Origin: a virus
Virus record (IMG/VR): IMGVR_UViG_3300049460_000376
Span: 1 to 55,475 of that record
Direction: 5' to 3' (one strand)
Length of the DNA: 55,475 nt
This document shows, piece by piece, positions 40,945 to 48,649 of the stretch. Below the pieces are notes generated by a model. It saw only the letters and a program-made list of their open reading frames with translations. It searched no databases and was not told the origin of the DNA. Each line of letters opens with the position of its first letter. The stretch's first letter is position 1. Made by a program: the position numbers and the translations under genes.

Positions 40945-41064
40945 AGGAGATTCGAAAGGTGGAGTCCATATTCCAATGGTAAGAGGGGCAGGAATTGCAG
41001 GTTGATCATCATATAATGAGGTGACCGCTCTAGGGCGGGCTGCAAAGCTTTTCGCTGCTTTTAC

Positions 41065-41250
41065 TTAAGAAGAGGCTCTGCCCTCAGATCGGCATGTTCT
41101 GCAAATGACTGGGGCTGGATTCCAAGAGCAGTGGTAGCGAAAATGCGATCTACAGCATTCACAAGTTGCTTCCGGCCACTCGCGGTCTCTGTGCGCCTTC
41201 ACCTGCGCATTCTTGAATTGCCGCATCGAGTCAAGATTGTTGGCGCCCAT
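41065..41250 (-). CDS. Small zinc-binding protein
   Basis: 61 residues on the minus strand, GGAGCGTTGTT before the ATG. CECCRSHF and CRTC with intervening CSW suggest a zinc ribbon. It is against the direction of the early-left genes, lying between the two large stem-loops. No family recognised. Confidence 0.6.
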   Translation of the reverse strand: MGANNLDSMRQFKNAQVKAHRDREWPEATCECCRSHFRYHCSWNPAPVICRTCRSEGRASS

Positions 41251-41340
41251 AACAACGCTCCGGTTTTTTCTTTGATCGTAGCAGGCACTTTTTTACTCGC
41301 ATAAGAGACTGACGAAATACAGCATTTCTTTGTCCGTAGC

Positions 41341-41398
41341 GCAGAGCGCTTCTTGCCCTGATTTTTAAAGAAGGGGACAGTCAGGGAGCGCTCTGCGG
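41341..41398. repeat. Second large stem-loop
   Basis: CGCAGAGCGCT (41341-41351) pairs with AGCGCTCTGCG (41388-41398), and after a 5-nt bulge CCCTGA (41357-41362) with TCAGGG (41382-41387). The loop is 19 nt, A-rich. It lies in the gap 41251-41496, before the 44-residue gene. It could be a leader RNA structure. Confidence 0.6.
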
Positions 41399-41496
41399 TG
41401 CGGATCGACTAAATCGACAGAGTAGAAAAAATGAATTAGCAGCCTGCCTGCCCGGTCAAGAATTATGAACGCAGTAAATCTGACGAGGTGACAGCA

Positions 41497-41631
41497 GTGA
41501 CTATCCAAGCAGAGACACTCGTACAACTGACCGAAGCGCTTCAAGAGCGAGGCATGAATCTGGTTGCAGATGTTCATTTCACTCGCGCGCCGTACCGTTA
41601 CAACCACCGCTGGATCTGCATCGTAGAGTAA
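41497..41631 (+). CDS. 44-residue hypothetical protein
   Basis: GTG start with GAGGTGACAGCA in front, ending TAA at 41629-41631. VTIQAETLVQLTEAL then QERGMNLVADVHF and YNHRWICIVE, a compact alpha/beta sequence of protein-like composition. Unknown; part of the small early genes. Confidence 0.6.
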   Translation: MTIQAETLVQLTEALQERGMNLVADVHFTRAPYRYNHRWICIVE

Positions 41632-41642
41632 CCATGCTCATT

Positions 41643-41675
41643 GCCGGCGGCTCGGAATAAGACTCCACCGCCGGC
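41643..41675. repeat. GC-rich hairpin in 41632-41818 gap
   Basis: GCCGGCGG (41643-41650) pairs with CCGCCGGC (41668-41675), loop 17 nt. A second weaker pair, ATGCACT (41727-41733) and AGTGCAT (41770-41776), follows. The remainder of this gap has nothing else that I see. Confidence 0.55.
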
Positions 41676-41818
41676 CCCCTGCCCCGCTACTCCGTTTTCC
41701 CTTCCTTATTCTCTGACACCACCCGAATGCACTTACCTCCGCGCCCAAAGGCAACCAGCGGAGCGGATGAGTGCATCCGAGTTTTGTTGGATCAACACCC
41801 GCCACTCTGGAGGCGACC

Positions 41819-42223
41819 ATGTCAGCTCTACGCAAGCTCATCCCGGAAGACGACTTTCTCGATACGGAGGCTGGCCAGGAATGGTTGACCGAGTCGGTCG
41901 ACGATCTGCTTTGTCGGCGCCATGTTGAAGCGCCAAATCCGGTGGGCCGAAGCACAGTTCTGGTCAAAGCTGACCACTTGCCGGAAGCCCTAGCGGATCA
42001 CATGGCCGCGAACCCAGATCCAGACCGGTACATCGAGAAGATCCTGATTGAGCTGGTCCGGCGCGGCGACGGCGGGACTTTGCACGGCTGGGCGGTTGCA
42101 GCCGTCGGCGGTGATCCGCTGATCGTTCGAACATTGGCTGGTGACCTGGTCGCTGCGCGCGCCAATGAGTACCGGGATGCAAAGCGCGAAAGCGATCGCG
42201 TCGAGCAGGAGTGTGGGTTTTGA
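41819..42223 (+). CDS. Hypothetical early protein
   Basis: 134 residues from MSALRKLIPEDDFLDTEAGQ, GGAGGCGACC before the ATG. Helical with acidic N-terminus; ending DAKRESDRVEQECGF. Overlaps the next start (TTGA). Unknown function, in front of the recombination genes. Confidence 0.72.
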   Translation: MSALRKLIPEDDFLDTEAGQEWLTESVDDLLCRRHVEAPNPVGRSTVLVKADHLPEALADHMAANPDPDRYIEKILIELVRRGDGGTLHGWAVAAVGGDPLIVRTLAGDLVAARANEYRDAKRESDRVEQECGF

Positions 42224-42411
42224 GCCCGCATATCCTAATCGACAAAGCACTTGATGGTGTAACCGCCCCTTACGCTCATGAGGAAACAGGGATGCTTGTA
42301 CAGCAGCTGATCACCCGCCTCTTCACTGACGGCGCAATCACCATCGATGAGTTCAACCACTACTGCGAGCGGCTGCGCGACGTCTGTCAGCAGCGCAAGG
42401 AGACTGTATGA
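42220..42411 (+). CDS. Small hypothetical protein, TTG start
   Basis: 63 residues; TTG at 42220 overlaps the previous stop (TTGA) and has GGAGTGTGGGTT upstream. LITRLFTDGAITIDEFNHYCERLRDV is a helical core. Unknown; coupled with its neighbours. Confidence 0.65.
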   Translation: MSPHILIDKALDGVTAPYAHEETGMLVQQLITRLFTDGAITIDEFNHYCERLRDVCQQRKETV

Positions 42412-42602
42412 GTACGGCACCGGTTAAATCGCTGATCGATGAGCAACTCGACGACATCGAAAACAAGATCGCCTTGCTCGGCTTCGGCCTTCCCTTCAAC
42501 GAGGTGATCGGTCGCAAGCGCGAGGAGTTGGTTTCGAATCTCCCGCAACGCTTGGCGCCGTCCATGAAGGGCAAACGGATCGCTGTGAAGGTTCGGCCGT
42601 GA
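42408..42602 (+). CDS. Small hypothetical protein
   Basis: 64 residues, AAGGAGACTGT before the ATG, which overlaps the previous stop. MSTAPVKSLIDEQLDDIENKIALLGFG then a basic tail KGKRIAVKVRP. Unknown. Confidence 0.7.
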   Translation: MSTAPVKSLIDEQLDDIENKIALLGFGLPFNEVIGRKREELVSNLPQRLAPSMKGKRIAVKVRP

Positions 42603-42715
42603 CCGGTCGCCAGCTTGCCCGTCGCGTGCTAATCCGGCGCGGTTCTTTCTCCGCCATCGGCGTTTTCATCTTCCTGATGCTGCTCAGCGCTCTCGCCGAT
42701 CGCATCACTCAATAA
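42599..42715 (+). CDS. 38-residue membrane peptide
   Basis: GTG start overlapping the previous stop (GTGA). A basic N-terminus (TGRQLARRVLIRRG) and then one hydrophobic span (SAIGVFIFLMLLSALA), a single-pass membrane protein. Too short for automatic calling but its coupling and composition support it. Unknown function. Confidence 0.6.
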   Translation: MTGRQLARRVLIRRGSFSAIGVFIFLMLLSALADRITQ

Positions 42716-42758
42716 ACCAAGCATTCAATCGCTGCGCTGGGCGCGGCAAGGATCTCCC

Positions 42759-43577
42759 GTGAGCGCAGTAATGAAGCAGGACGACCAGCTCCCCGTGATG
42801 TCAGAGGCCGCACTAGTTGAAGTGCTGAGCAGCAGCCTCTACCCGGGCGCGGAAAAGAATTCGGTGGTGATGGTTCTGGCGTACTGCCAGGCCGCGCACC
42901 TGGACCCAATGCTGAAGCCCGTGCACATCGTGCCGATCTGGAACGCCAAAGCGAAAAAGATGCAGGACACCGTGATGCCTGGCATTGGCCTGTACCGCAT
43001 TCAGGCTGCGCGCACCGGGCAATACGCTGGAATCAGTGACCCTGAATACGGGCCACCGATCACCGCCAAGCTTGGCGGCGTCGATGTCACGTATCCGGAG
43101 TGGTGCCGGGTGACGGTGAAACGCCAGATGTCGAACGGCCTGGTCGCTGAGTTCACCGCCAATGAGCGTTGGCTTGAGAACTACGCCACGGCCAGCAAGG
43201 ACACTGCGGCCCCGAACTCGATGTGGAAGCGCCGAGCTTTCGCCCAGCTCGCCAAGTGCGCTGAGGCTCAAGCCTTGCGCAAGGCCTTCCCCGAGGTTGG
43301 ATCGGCGCCGACTGCTGATGAGATGGAAGGAAAAATCTTCGATGAGGCGCCGCGTGATGTGAGTCCGCAACGGCAGCCAGAACCTGAGCCAGATGCCCTT
43401 CCACCGTACCCAGATGATCTTCTTACGGAAAACATCGAAAAGTGGCGGCCGCTCATCGACGCAGGCAGAACCAATCCGGAGCACATCATCCTCAACGTCA
43501 GCAGCAAATATTCACTGCGCGACGACCAGATCGAAACCATCCATAACCTCAAAGCCATCGACGGAGACGCAGCATGA
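42759..43577 (+). CDS. bet: Recombinase Bet (RecT family)
   Basis: 272 residues from a GTG with AAGGATCTCCC before it. LVEVLSSSLYPGAEKNSVVMVLAYCQAAHLDPMLKPVHIVPIW and the PGIGLYRIQAARTG block are those of lambda Red beta, a single-strand annealing protein. C-terminal 60 residues are a separate tail. Overlaps the nuclease gene by 4 bp, as expected for a Red pair. Confidence 0.95.
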   Translation: MSAVMKQDDQLPVMSEAALVEVLSSSLYPGAEKNSVVMVLAYCQAAHLDPMLKPVHIVPIWNAKAKKMQDTVMPGIGLYRIQAARTGQYAGISDPEYGPPITAKLGGVDVTYPEWCRVTVKRQMSNGLVAEFTANERWLENYATASKDTAAPNSMWKRRAFAQLAKCAEAQALRKAFPEVGSAPTADEMEGKIFDEAPRDVSPQRQPEPEPDALPPYPDDLLTENIEKWRPLIDAGRTNPEHIILNVSSKYSLRDDQIETIHNLKAIDGDAA

Positions 43578-45181
43578 AAATTCACAACGTAGCTCAAGGC
43601 TCCGCCGAGTGGCACGCACTGCGCGCCCAGCACTTCACCGCATCCGAGGCGCCGGCAATGATGGGCGCTTCGAAGTATCAGAACCGTACCGACCTGCTGA
43701 CCATGAAGAAGACCGGCATCACGCCAGAGGTCAGTCAGGCGCAGCAATACATCTTCGACAAAGGTCACGCCACCGAAGCGATGGCGCGCCCTCTGGTAGA
43801 AGCGATGATTGGCGAGGAGTTGTATCCAGTCGTGGGCACCGATGGCAACCTGCTCGCGTCAATGGACGGCGCAACGATGCTTGGCGAGACCTTATTCGAG
43901 CATAAGCTGTGGAACGAGTCGCTGGTAGTTCAGGTGAAGGCCGGCGAACTGGAGCCGCACTATTACTGGCAGCTTGAACAGCAACTGCTGGTGAGCGGCG
44001 CCGAGCGTGTGATCTTTGTTTGCTCAGACGGTACCCCTGAAAACTTCGTGCACATGGAGTATCGGCCTGTCGCTGGCCGGGCCGCGCAGTTGGTGGAAGG
44101 CTGGAAACAGTTCGAGGCCGACCTGGCCAACTTCGAAATGGCCGAGGCGCCGTCGATTGTCGTCGGCAAAGCCCCGGACGAGCTGCCAGCGCTGCGGATC
44201 GAGCTGACCGGCATGGTCACCGCGAGCAACCTCAAGGTGTTCGAGGATTCAGCTCTCGCTGTCATCGACTCTGTGAAAACCACGCTGCAGACCGACCAAG
44301 ACTTTGCCGACGCCAAGAAGGCGGTCAAGTGGTGCGGCGATGTCGAAGAAGCGGTTGCGGTAGCGAAGAAACAAGCGCTCTCCCAAACCCAAAGCATTGA
44401 CGAGCTTTTCTCTTCTCTGGATCGAATCAGCGCGCATGCTCGCGAGACGCGCTTGAAGGTCGACAAGCTTGTGAAGGCTCAAGAGCTGCTGGTGAAGACC
44501 AACATCAAGCAGAAGGCTGAGCAGGCGCTGGCGGATCACGTTTCGGCCATCAATAAAACACTGGGCCGGGTGACGCTACCAGCGGTTGCTTCCGACTTCG
44601 CCGGCGCGATGAAGAACAAACGCACCATTGCCAGTCTGCAGGACGCCGTCGATACCGAGCTGGCTCGAGCAAAAATCGCCGCGAGCCAGTCAGCAGATGC
44701 GATTCGCTTGAATTTGACCAGCTTGGCCGAGCTCGCGCCCGACCATGCATTCTTGTTCAACGACATCCAACAGCTTGTTCTGAAGGCCAACGACGACTTG
44801 GTCGCGCTGATCAAGGTCCGAATCTCTGAGCACCAGAAAGCCGAGGGGCAGCGCGAGCAGATCCGGCAACAGGAGCTGCAACGGATCGAAGCTGAAGCGA
44901 AAGCCAAGGCCCCTGTTGAGCCTGCACCAGTCGCCAGTCCAGCACCGGTAAAAGCAGCCTCGCCTGTTCAGTCTGCCTCGAAGCCAACGACCACAACTGC
45001 GGCGCCGACGAACCTGCAGGCCGAAGTGTTTGATCTGGAAGAGCTGATCAAAGCGGTTGCTTACGGCCAAGCGCCAATCTCGGTGCTGACCGTGAACTGG
45101 GAAAACCTCGACGCGCTGGTCGCCGATCAGGGCAACAAATTCAGCATGGCCGGCGTCAAGCTGGTCAAGGTGGCGGCATGA
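43574..45181 (+). CDS. YqaJ/lambda Exo-type nuclease with long C-terminal extension
   Basis: 535 residues against 226 for lambda Exo. Residues 1-210 are the YqaJ exonuclease: GSAEWHALRAQHFTASEAPAMMG, catalytic Asp98 and the Glu109-x-Lys111 pair (SMDG..., FEHKL), matching Asp109, Glu129 and Lys131 of lambda Exo. The long remainder is coiled coil (about 210-430), a proline/alanine/serine linker (VEPAPVASPAPVKAAS) and a small C-terminal domain. It should resect double-strand ends for Bet. Confidence 0.9.
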   Translation: MKIHNVAQGSAEWHALRAQHFTASEAPAMMGASKYQNRTDLLTMKKTGITPEVSQAQQYIFDKGHATEAMARPLVEAMIGEELYPVVGTDGNLLASMDGATMLGETLFEHKLWNESLVVQVKAGELEPHYYWQLEQQLLVSGAERVIFVCSDGTPENFVHMEYRPVAGRAAQLVEGWKQFEADLANFEMAEAPSIVVGKAPDELPALRIELTGMVTASNLKVFEDSALAVIDSVKTTLQTDQDFADAKKAVKWCGDVEEAVAVAKKQALSQTQSIDELFSSLDRISAHARETRLKVDKLVKAQELLVKTNIKQKAEQALADHVSAINKTLGRVTLPAVASDFAGAMKNKRTIASLQDAVDTELARAKIAASQSADAIRLNLTSLAELAPDHAFLFNDIQQLVLKANDDLVALIKVRISEHQKAEGQREQIRQQELQRIEAEAKAKAPVEPAPVASPAPVKAASPVQSASKPTTTTAAPTNLQAEVFDLEELIKAVAYGQAPISVLTVNWENLDALVADQGNKFSMAGVKLVKVAA

Positions 45182-45699
45182 TCAGCAACCATCTCAACGA
45201 CGTCGAGCGGCGTCGTCAGGACGCCAACGACCTTTCCGCTCAGATTGCCCAGTACCTCGCCGCCGGCGGAAAGATACATGAGCCGGAACCGGCGCCGATC
45301 AAGTTCACCAGCACCTCCGAGCGGAAGCATCCGCCAAGTTTCCAGCGTCCGAAGGTGAGGGACGAAACAACTGAGCGGGTCGCGCGAATCCGTGAAATGG
45401 CCAAGACGCTGACCCGGAACGAGATCTGCGAGCGGGAAGGAATAGCGCTGGCCACGTTGAAGGCGATCGCCACCAAGCACGCCATCAAGTTCCAGGTTCG
45501 ACAGAAGACCGGCACGGCGCCGAACAAGGCGCCGCCCGATCTGGAGGCTCGATTGGTCGCACAGATCAAGGACTGCATCGCCAGCGGCATGAACCGGAGC
45601 CAGTGCTGCAAGGCTTTGGCGATCAGCTACAACCTGCTCGATCGGATCGTCCGGGACAACGGGATCGACTTCCCAAAGCTGAAGCCCGCATTTCGATGA
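45178..45699 (+). CDS. HTH-type hypothetical protein
   Basis: 173 residues, ATG overlapping the nuclease stop. Two helix-turn-helix-like segments: ARIREMAKTLTRNEICEREGIALATLKA (about 68-96) and SGMNRSQCCKALAISYNLLDRIV (about 137-160). Probably a DNA-binding protein transcribed with the recombination genes. Family not recognised. Confidence 0.75.
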   Translation: MISNHLNDVERRRQDANDLSAQIAQYLAAGGKIHEPEPAPIKFTSTSERKHPPSFQRPKVRDETTERVARIREMAKTLTRNEICEREGIALATLKAIATKHAIKFQVRQKTGTAPNKAPPDLEARLVAQIKDCIASGMNRSQCCKALAISYNLLDRIVRDNGIDFPKLKPAFR

Positions 45700-45780
45700 A
45701 ACGAACCATCAACCGGGCGGCCACGCGCCGCCGACAGACCTGGCTGGACTTGCCGGCCAGCGGAATTGAAGAGGTAGGCC

Positions 45781-46098
45781 ATGGCCAAGAGCAACGCGGA
45801 ACGGTCAGAGAAAGCCGCGGCGAAGAGGAAGAGCCGCGGCGAAGAGGAAATCAGGCTGCACTGCCTGCCCGGCACGCGCCAAGCCCTTGCTGAACTGATG
45901 GCCTGGAGTGGCATCGAGGAACAGGGCGAGGCGATCACGCTGATGATTCACCACTTGCACGGACTTGGCCCAGGCGGCGCTCTTCCCCTGCTCACGCCGC
46001 CGCGACACGAATACGTGATTCCTGAAAACGTGTCGCGGAAATTGAAGCTTGCCTTCAACCGCGAAGCTTTACGCCTTGAGCAGGAGGAGACGTCTTGA
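45781..46098 (+). CDS. Small charged protein, possible ribbon-helix-helix
   Basis: 105 residues, GAGGTAGGCC upstream. Basic N-terminus (AERSEKAAAKRKSRGEEEIRLHCLPG), then TRQALAELMAWSGIEEQGEAITLMIHHL, which has the length and pattern of a ribbon-helix-helix. Its C-terminal codons contain the inverted repeat at 46000-46038, giving PENVSRKLK. Unknown role. Confidence 0.68.
   Translation: MAKSNAERSEKAAAKRKSRGEEEIRLHCLPGTRQALAELMAWSGIEEQGEAITLMIHHLHGLGPGGALPLLTPPRHEYVIPENVSRKLKLAFNREALRLEQEETS
46000..46038. repeat. 10-bp inverted repeat of the CGCGACAC family
   Basis: CCGCGACACG (46000-46009) and CGTGTCGCGG (46029-46038), 19 bp apart, inside the 3' part of the 45781-46098 gene. Third member of the set with 28829-28868 and 36448-36483. 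Confidence 0.75.
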
Positions 46099-46368
46099 TT
46101 ATCGAACGTTGATGTCGACTTCTTGCGTCAGTTGACCATCTTCGAAAGGTTCGGCCTTGATAAAAACCGCCTGGACGTGTGGGTTTTTCTTCTTAAATTT
46201 GTCGTCGAGGAAAGCTTGCGCCTCACAGAATTCAAGCACCTGCAGATCATCACCGCGCCTTTTGATTCTGTTGAAGGTCAGGCCCCCTTGAAACTCGAGG
46301 ATATCGTCCGGATCGAGACGCTCGAGCTGACGCTTGAGATCTCCAACAGTGAAAGGGAAGTTGCTCAT
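46099..46368 (-). CDS. Minus-strand accessory protein, unknown
   Basis: 89 residues from MSNFPFTVGDLKRQLERLDPDD with AAGGAGAGAAA before the ATG. Compact alpha/beta sequence. Reversed against the early-left operon and faces 46474-46875 divergently. The start is preceded by the hairpin at 46383-46397, part of a near-identical 26-nt hairpin/RBS cassette shared with 46881-47210. Confidence 0.75.
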   Translation of the reverse strand: MSNFPFTVGDLKRQLERLDPDDILEFQGGLTFNRIKRRGDDLQVLEFCEAQAFLDDKFKKKNPHVQAVFIKAEPFEDGQLTQEVDINVR

Positions 46369-46382
46369 TTTCTCTCCTTGAT

Positions 46383-46397
46383 CCGGCCCCATGCCGG
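46383..46397 (-). promoter_or_regulatory. Hairpin preceding RBS, cassette copy 1
   Basis: CCGGC-CCCAT-GCCGG. On the minus strand it is followed by GATCAAGGAGAG and then the ATG at 46368. The whole segment differs from copy 2 (47226-47240) at only two of 26 positions. Confidence 0.7.
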
Positions 46398-46473
46398 TCA
46401 CCCGTAATACCCCAACCCAAACCAAATTGCCACCACCGGTCACGGAGGGCGGTGCCTGCATTGGAGATAATCC

Positions 46474-46875
46474 ATGAGCCACAACTGCGCATACGTCCGG
46501 CAGCACTATCAGGTGCCCGCCGAAATTGGCCGCCGCGTCATCGCCTACGGGAAGCCCGGCGTCATCCTTGCCGATCGCGGCCATTACATCGGTGTGGTGC
46601 TGGACGAAGACCCGAAGAAGCGGATCAGCAACTACCATCCCACCCACGAAATGCAGTACGGCGAAATGGCCGAGACGCTGCCTCTGAAAGAATGGCTGGT
46701 CCTGCCGTTCAAGCATGACTGGGACGATCTCGATTGGAGCCGCGAGGCACGCGACGATCTGGTTAGAGTGTGGGCAGCCACTCGAAGTCAGGCCAAATAC
46801 AAAGCCTACGAGCGGCTTCAGGATTACTGCCACAGCATCAAAGCGATGTTGCACTTTAAAGTTCGGCGCGCCTGA
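46474..46875 (+). CDS. Hypothetical early protein
   Basis: 133 residues, GGAGATAATCC before the ATG. MSHNCAYVRQHYQVPAEIGRRVIAYGKPGVILADRGHYIGVVLDED reads as a small beta-barrel-like domain followed by helices rich in charged residues. Looks like a small phage DNA-metabolism protein but unassigned. Confidence 0.72.
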   Translation: MSHNCAYVRQHYQVPAEIGRRVIAYGKPGVILADRGHYIGVVLDEDPKKRISNYHPTHEMQYGEMAETLPLKEWLVLPFKHDWDDLDWSREARDDLVRVWAATRSQAKYKAYERLQDYCHSIKAMLHFKVRRA

Positions 46876-46880
46876 TCCTG

Positions 46881-47210
46881 TCAGGAGGACTGAATGCGTC
46901 GGGCGATGAAGGTGTCTCTCGCAGTTATGAGCCTTTGAACAAGTGCTGGACTACGCGGATTACCCGCGTCGTCAACCAACACAAGGACGAACGAACACTT
47001 GCACCCAGTGCTGTTGTCGTCCTTCGCCAGCCAATCCCTGACTTCTTCAGCAGTAAATAGCTCGCCGCTACGGGCCGCATGTGAGTCTCTTGTGGAGGGT
47101 GACAGAGCAGACATGTGCATAAATCGATGTTTGATCCCGAGCCTTTGACAGTCCGCCTCATCCGCAGCAAGTCTGCTCATTCTCATCGCTTGGATATCGG
47201 AATCAGTCAC
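46881..47210 (-). CDS. Small protein resembling a MuF C-terminal motif
   Basis: 109 residues from a GTG with AAGGAGAGGCGC upstream. The HMSALSPSTRDSHAARSGELFTAEEVRDW, then STGCKCSFVLVLVDDAGNP segment is very like the metal-binding end of phage head-morphogenesis (MuF-like) proteins, here as a short isolated protein in the early region and reversed. The true MuF protein of this phage is 23125-24210 with a different motif. Role unknown. Confidence 0.65.
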   Translation of the reverse strand: MTDSDIQAMRMSRLAADEADCQRLGIKHRFMHMSALSPSTRDSHAARSGELFTAEEVRDWLAKDDNSTGCKCSFVLVLVDDAGNPRSPALVQRLITARDTFIARRIQSS

Positions 47211-47225
47211 GCGCCTCTCCTTAAT

Positions 47226-47240
47226 CCGGCTCCATGCCGG
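47226..47240 (-). promoter_or_regulatory. Hairpin preceding RBS, cassette copy 2
   Basis: CCGGC-TCCAT-GCCGG, followed on the minus strand by GATTAAGGAGAG and the GTG at 47210. Near-identical to the segment before 46368. Confidence 0.7.
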
Positions 47241-47295
47241 GCCGAACACAAATACCCCACTTCTACGAATCACGCCAGCCGGCGAGACAGGTGTG

Positions 47296-47781
47296 CTATG
47301 ACGAAAGTCGCTCTATCTCCTCGTGGACACGATTGCGCGCCAAAAATATCGCCTGATACCACTTGTCGTGTTCTCGACTGTCAAAATACAACTCCACTCT
47401 GGGCTCATTTGAAATAGCGAGTTCAGCAGCTTGAAGAGCATCTCGGATAGTTGAAACCGGCTCAACCAGTGAGGCATCCGGCAGCCCCATCAGGTCAATA
47501 TTCTTGAATACAGACGATACCCCAATGAGCATCCGCGCAGCGTCGCGTGCGGAGCTTTCGGACGGGTTTGGCTTTGCTGCCCACATCGCTCTGCTAGAAA
47601 CGACTTTTATAAATTCGCAGTCACGATCGAACTTTCTTTGCTCATTTCTGAGTTGCTCGCGTCTCTGGCTTGATGCAATTCGCACAGCAACCAAGATTGC
47701 GAGAATCGACCCTATGGCTTGAACCCAAGAAGACAGCCCTGGGTGATGCTCAATCCAATCAAAAACGACTTCCCAGCTCAT
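47296..47781 (-). CDS. Single-span membrane accessory protein
   Basis: 161 residues, GGGAGTGGGTT before the ATG. MSWEVVFDWIEHHPGLSSWVQAIGSILAILVAVRIASSQRREQ: a single membrane segment at about residues 17-35, then a basic helical region and a C-terminal soluble part. More AT-rich than the surrounding genes and reversed relative to the early-left genes. Divergent from 47829. Layout like 31321-31896. Unknown; an exclusion or abortive-infection role is a guess. Confidence 0.72.
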   Translation of the reverse strand: MSWEVVFDWIEHHPGLSSWVQAIGSILAILVAVRIASSQRREQLRNEQRKFDRDCEFIKVVSSRAMWAAKPNPSESSARDAARMLIGVSSVFKNIDLMGLPDASLVEPVSTIRDALQAAELAISNEPRVELYFDSREHDKWYQAIFLARNRVHEEIERLSS

Positions 47782-47828
47782 AACCCACTCCCCTGTAGAT
47801 CCCGGAACTATACCGGTGAGGATCCCCT

Positions 47829-48602
47829 ATGTCCGCCCAACGACCACGAATCGTTTGCCAGTTCAGTTGCGGCGCCGCCTCGGCGGTTGCCACAAAGCTC
47901 GCACTGGCGCAGCACGGCGCAACAAACGACGTGCAGATCATCAATGCGTTTCTGGCCAACGAGCACGAAGACAACCGCCGCTTCCTGCTGGACTGTCAGG
48001 AATGGTTCGGGCAAGAGATCGTGCAGCTGCGCGACGAGAAGTACAGTGCGGACATCATTCAGGTATTTCGGCGCGAGCGATTTATGAAAGGCCGCAATGG
48101 CGCTCCCTGCACCAAGCTACTGAAGCGCCGCCTTCTCGATGCTTGGAAACAACCGGGCGACGTGATGGTGTTCGGCTACACCGCTGAAGAGGTCGACCGC
48201 TTGGAAGACTTCCGCGACCGAAACCCTGACCGCCCCGTTATCGCGCCACTGATCGATGCAGGACTGGGTAAAGACGACTGCAAAGCAATGATTCTAAGGG
48301 CAGGAATTGAGCTGCCCTTTATGTACCGCAAGGGTTACGACAACGCAAATTGCATCGCTTGCGTGAAAGGCGGCGAAGGATATTTCCGGGCGATCCGCGA
48401 AGACTTTCCCGAGCAGTTCGAGGAATTGTGCAAAGTTCAGGACGAGCTTGGCCCAGGCAGCTACCTGCACCGAAATCGCAAAACGGGGGAGCGATATTCA
48501 CTCCGTGATTTGGGTGATGGCCCTGTGCGCCGCAACGAGAAACTGCCTGCTTGTTCGTTCTTCTGCGAGATGGCGGAAGCCGACATCGTTGCCATCGCTT
48601 GA
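47829..48602 (+). CDS. PAPS reductase-like protein
   Basis: 257 residues. PP-loop-like FSCGAASAV at residues 12-20, APCTKLLKRR with Cys94, NCIACVKGG with Cys175/Cys178, and ACSFFC with Cys242/Cys246. These fit the phage branch of the phosphoadenosine phosphosulfate reductase family. The four late cysteines could hold an Fe-S cluster or zinc. Possible roles are nucleic acid thiolation or sulfur metabolism; none is proved. TGAGGATCCCCT before the ATG. Confidence 0.85.
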   Translation: MSAQRPRIVCQFSCGAASAVATKLALAQHGATNDVQIINAFLANEHEDNRRFLLDCQEWFGQEIVQLRDEKYSADIIQVFRRERFMKGRNGAPCTKLLKRRLLDAWKQPGDVMVFGYTAEEVDRLEDFRDRNPDRPVIAPLIDAGLGKDDCKAMILRAGIELPFMYRKGYDNANCIACVKGGEGYFRAIREDFPEQFEELCKVQDELGPGSYLHRNRKTGERYSLRDLGDGPVRRNEKLPACSFFCEMAEADIVAIA

Positions 48603-48649
48603 CCAACATCCACCCTCATCCGCCAATCCTGCCAGGGTACAACCAATGA

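Noticed and set aside
45696-45893. Plus-strand frame starting MKRTINRAATRRRQTWLDL, 65 codons
   Set aside because: Its ATG overlaps the previous stop (ATGA), which is attractive, but two thirds of it lies over 45781-46098 in another frame with low-complexity RGEEEEPRRRG sequence. A short coupling peptide remains possible.
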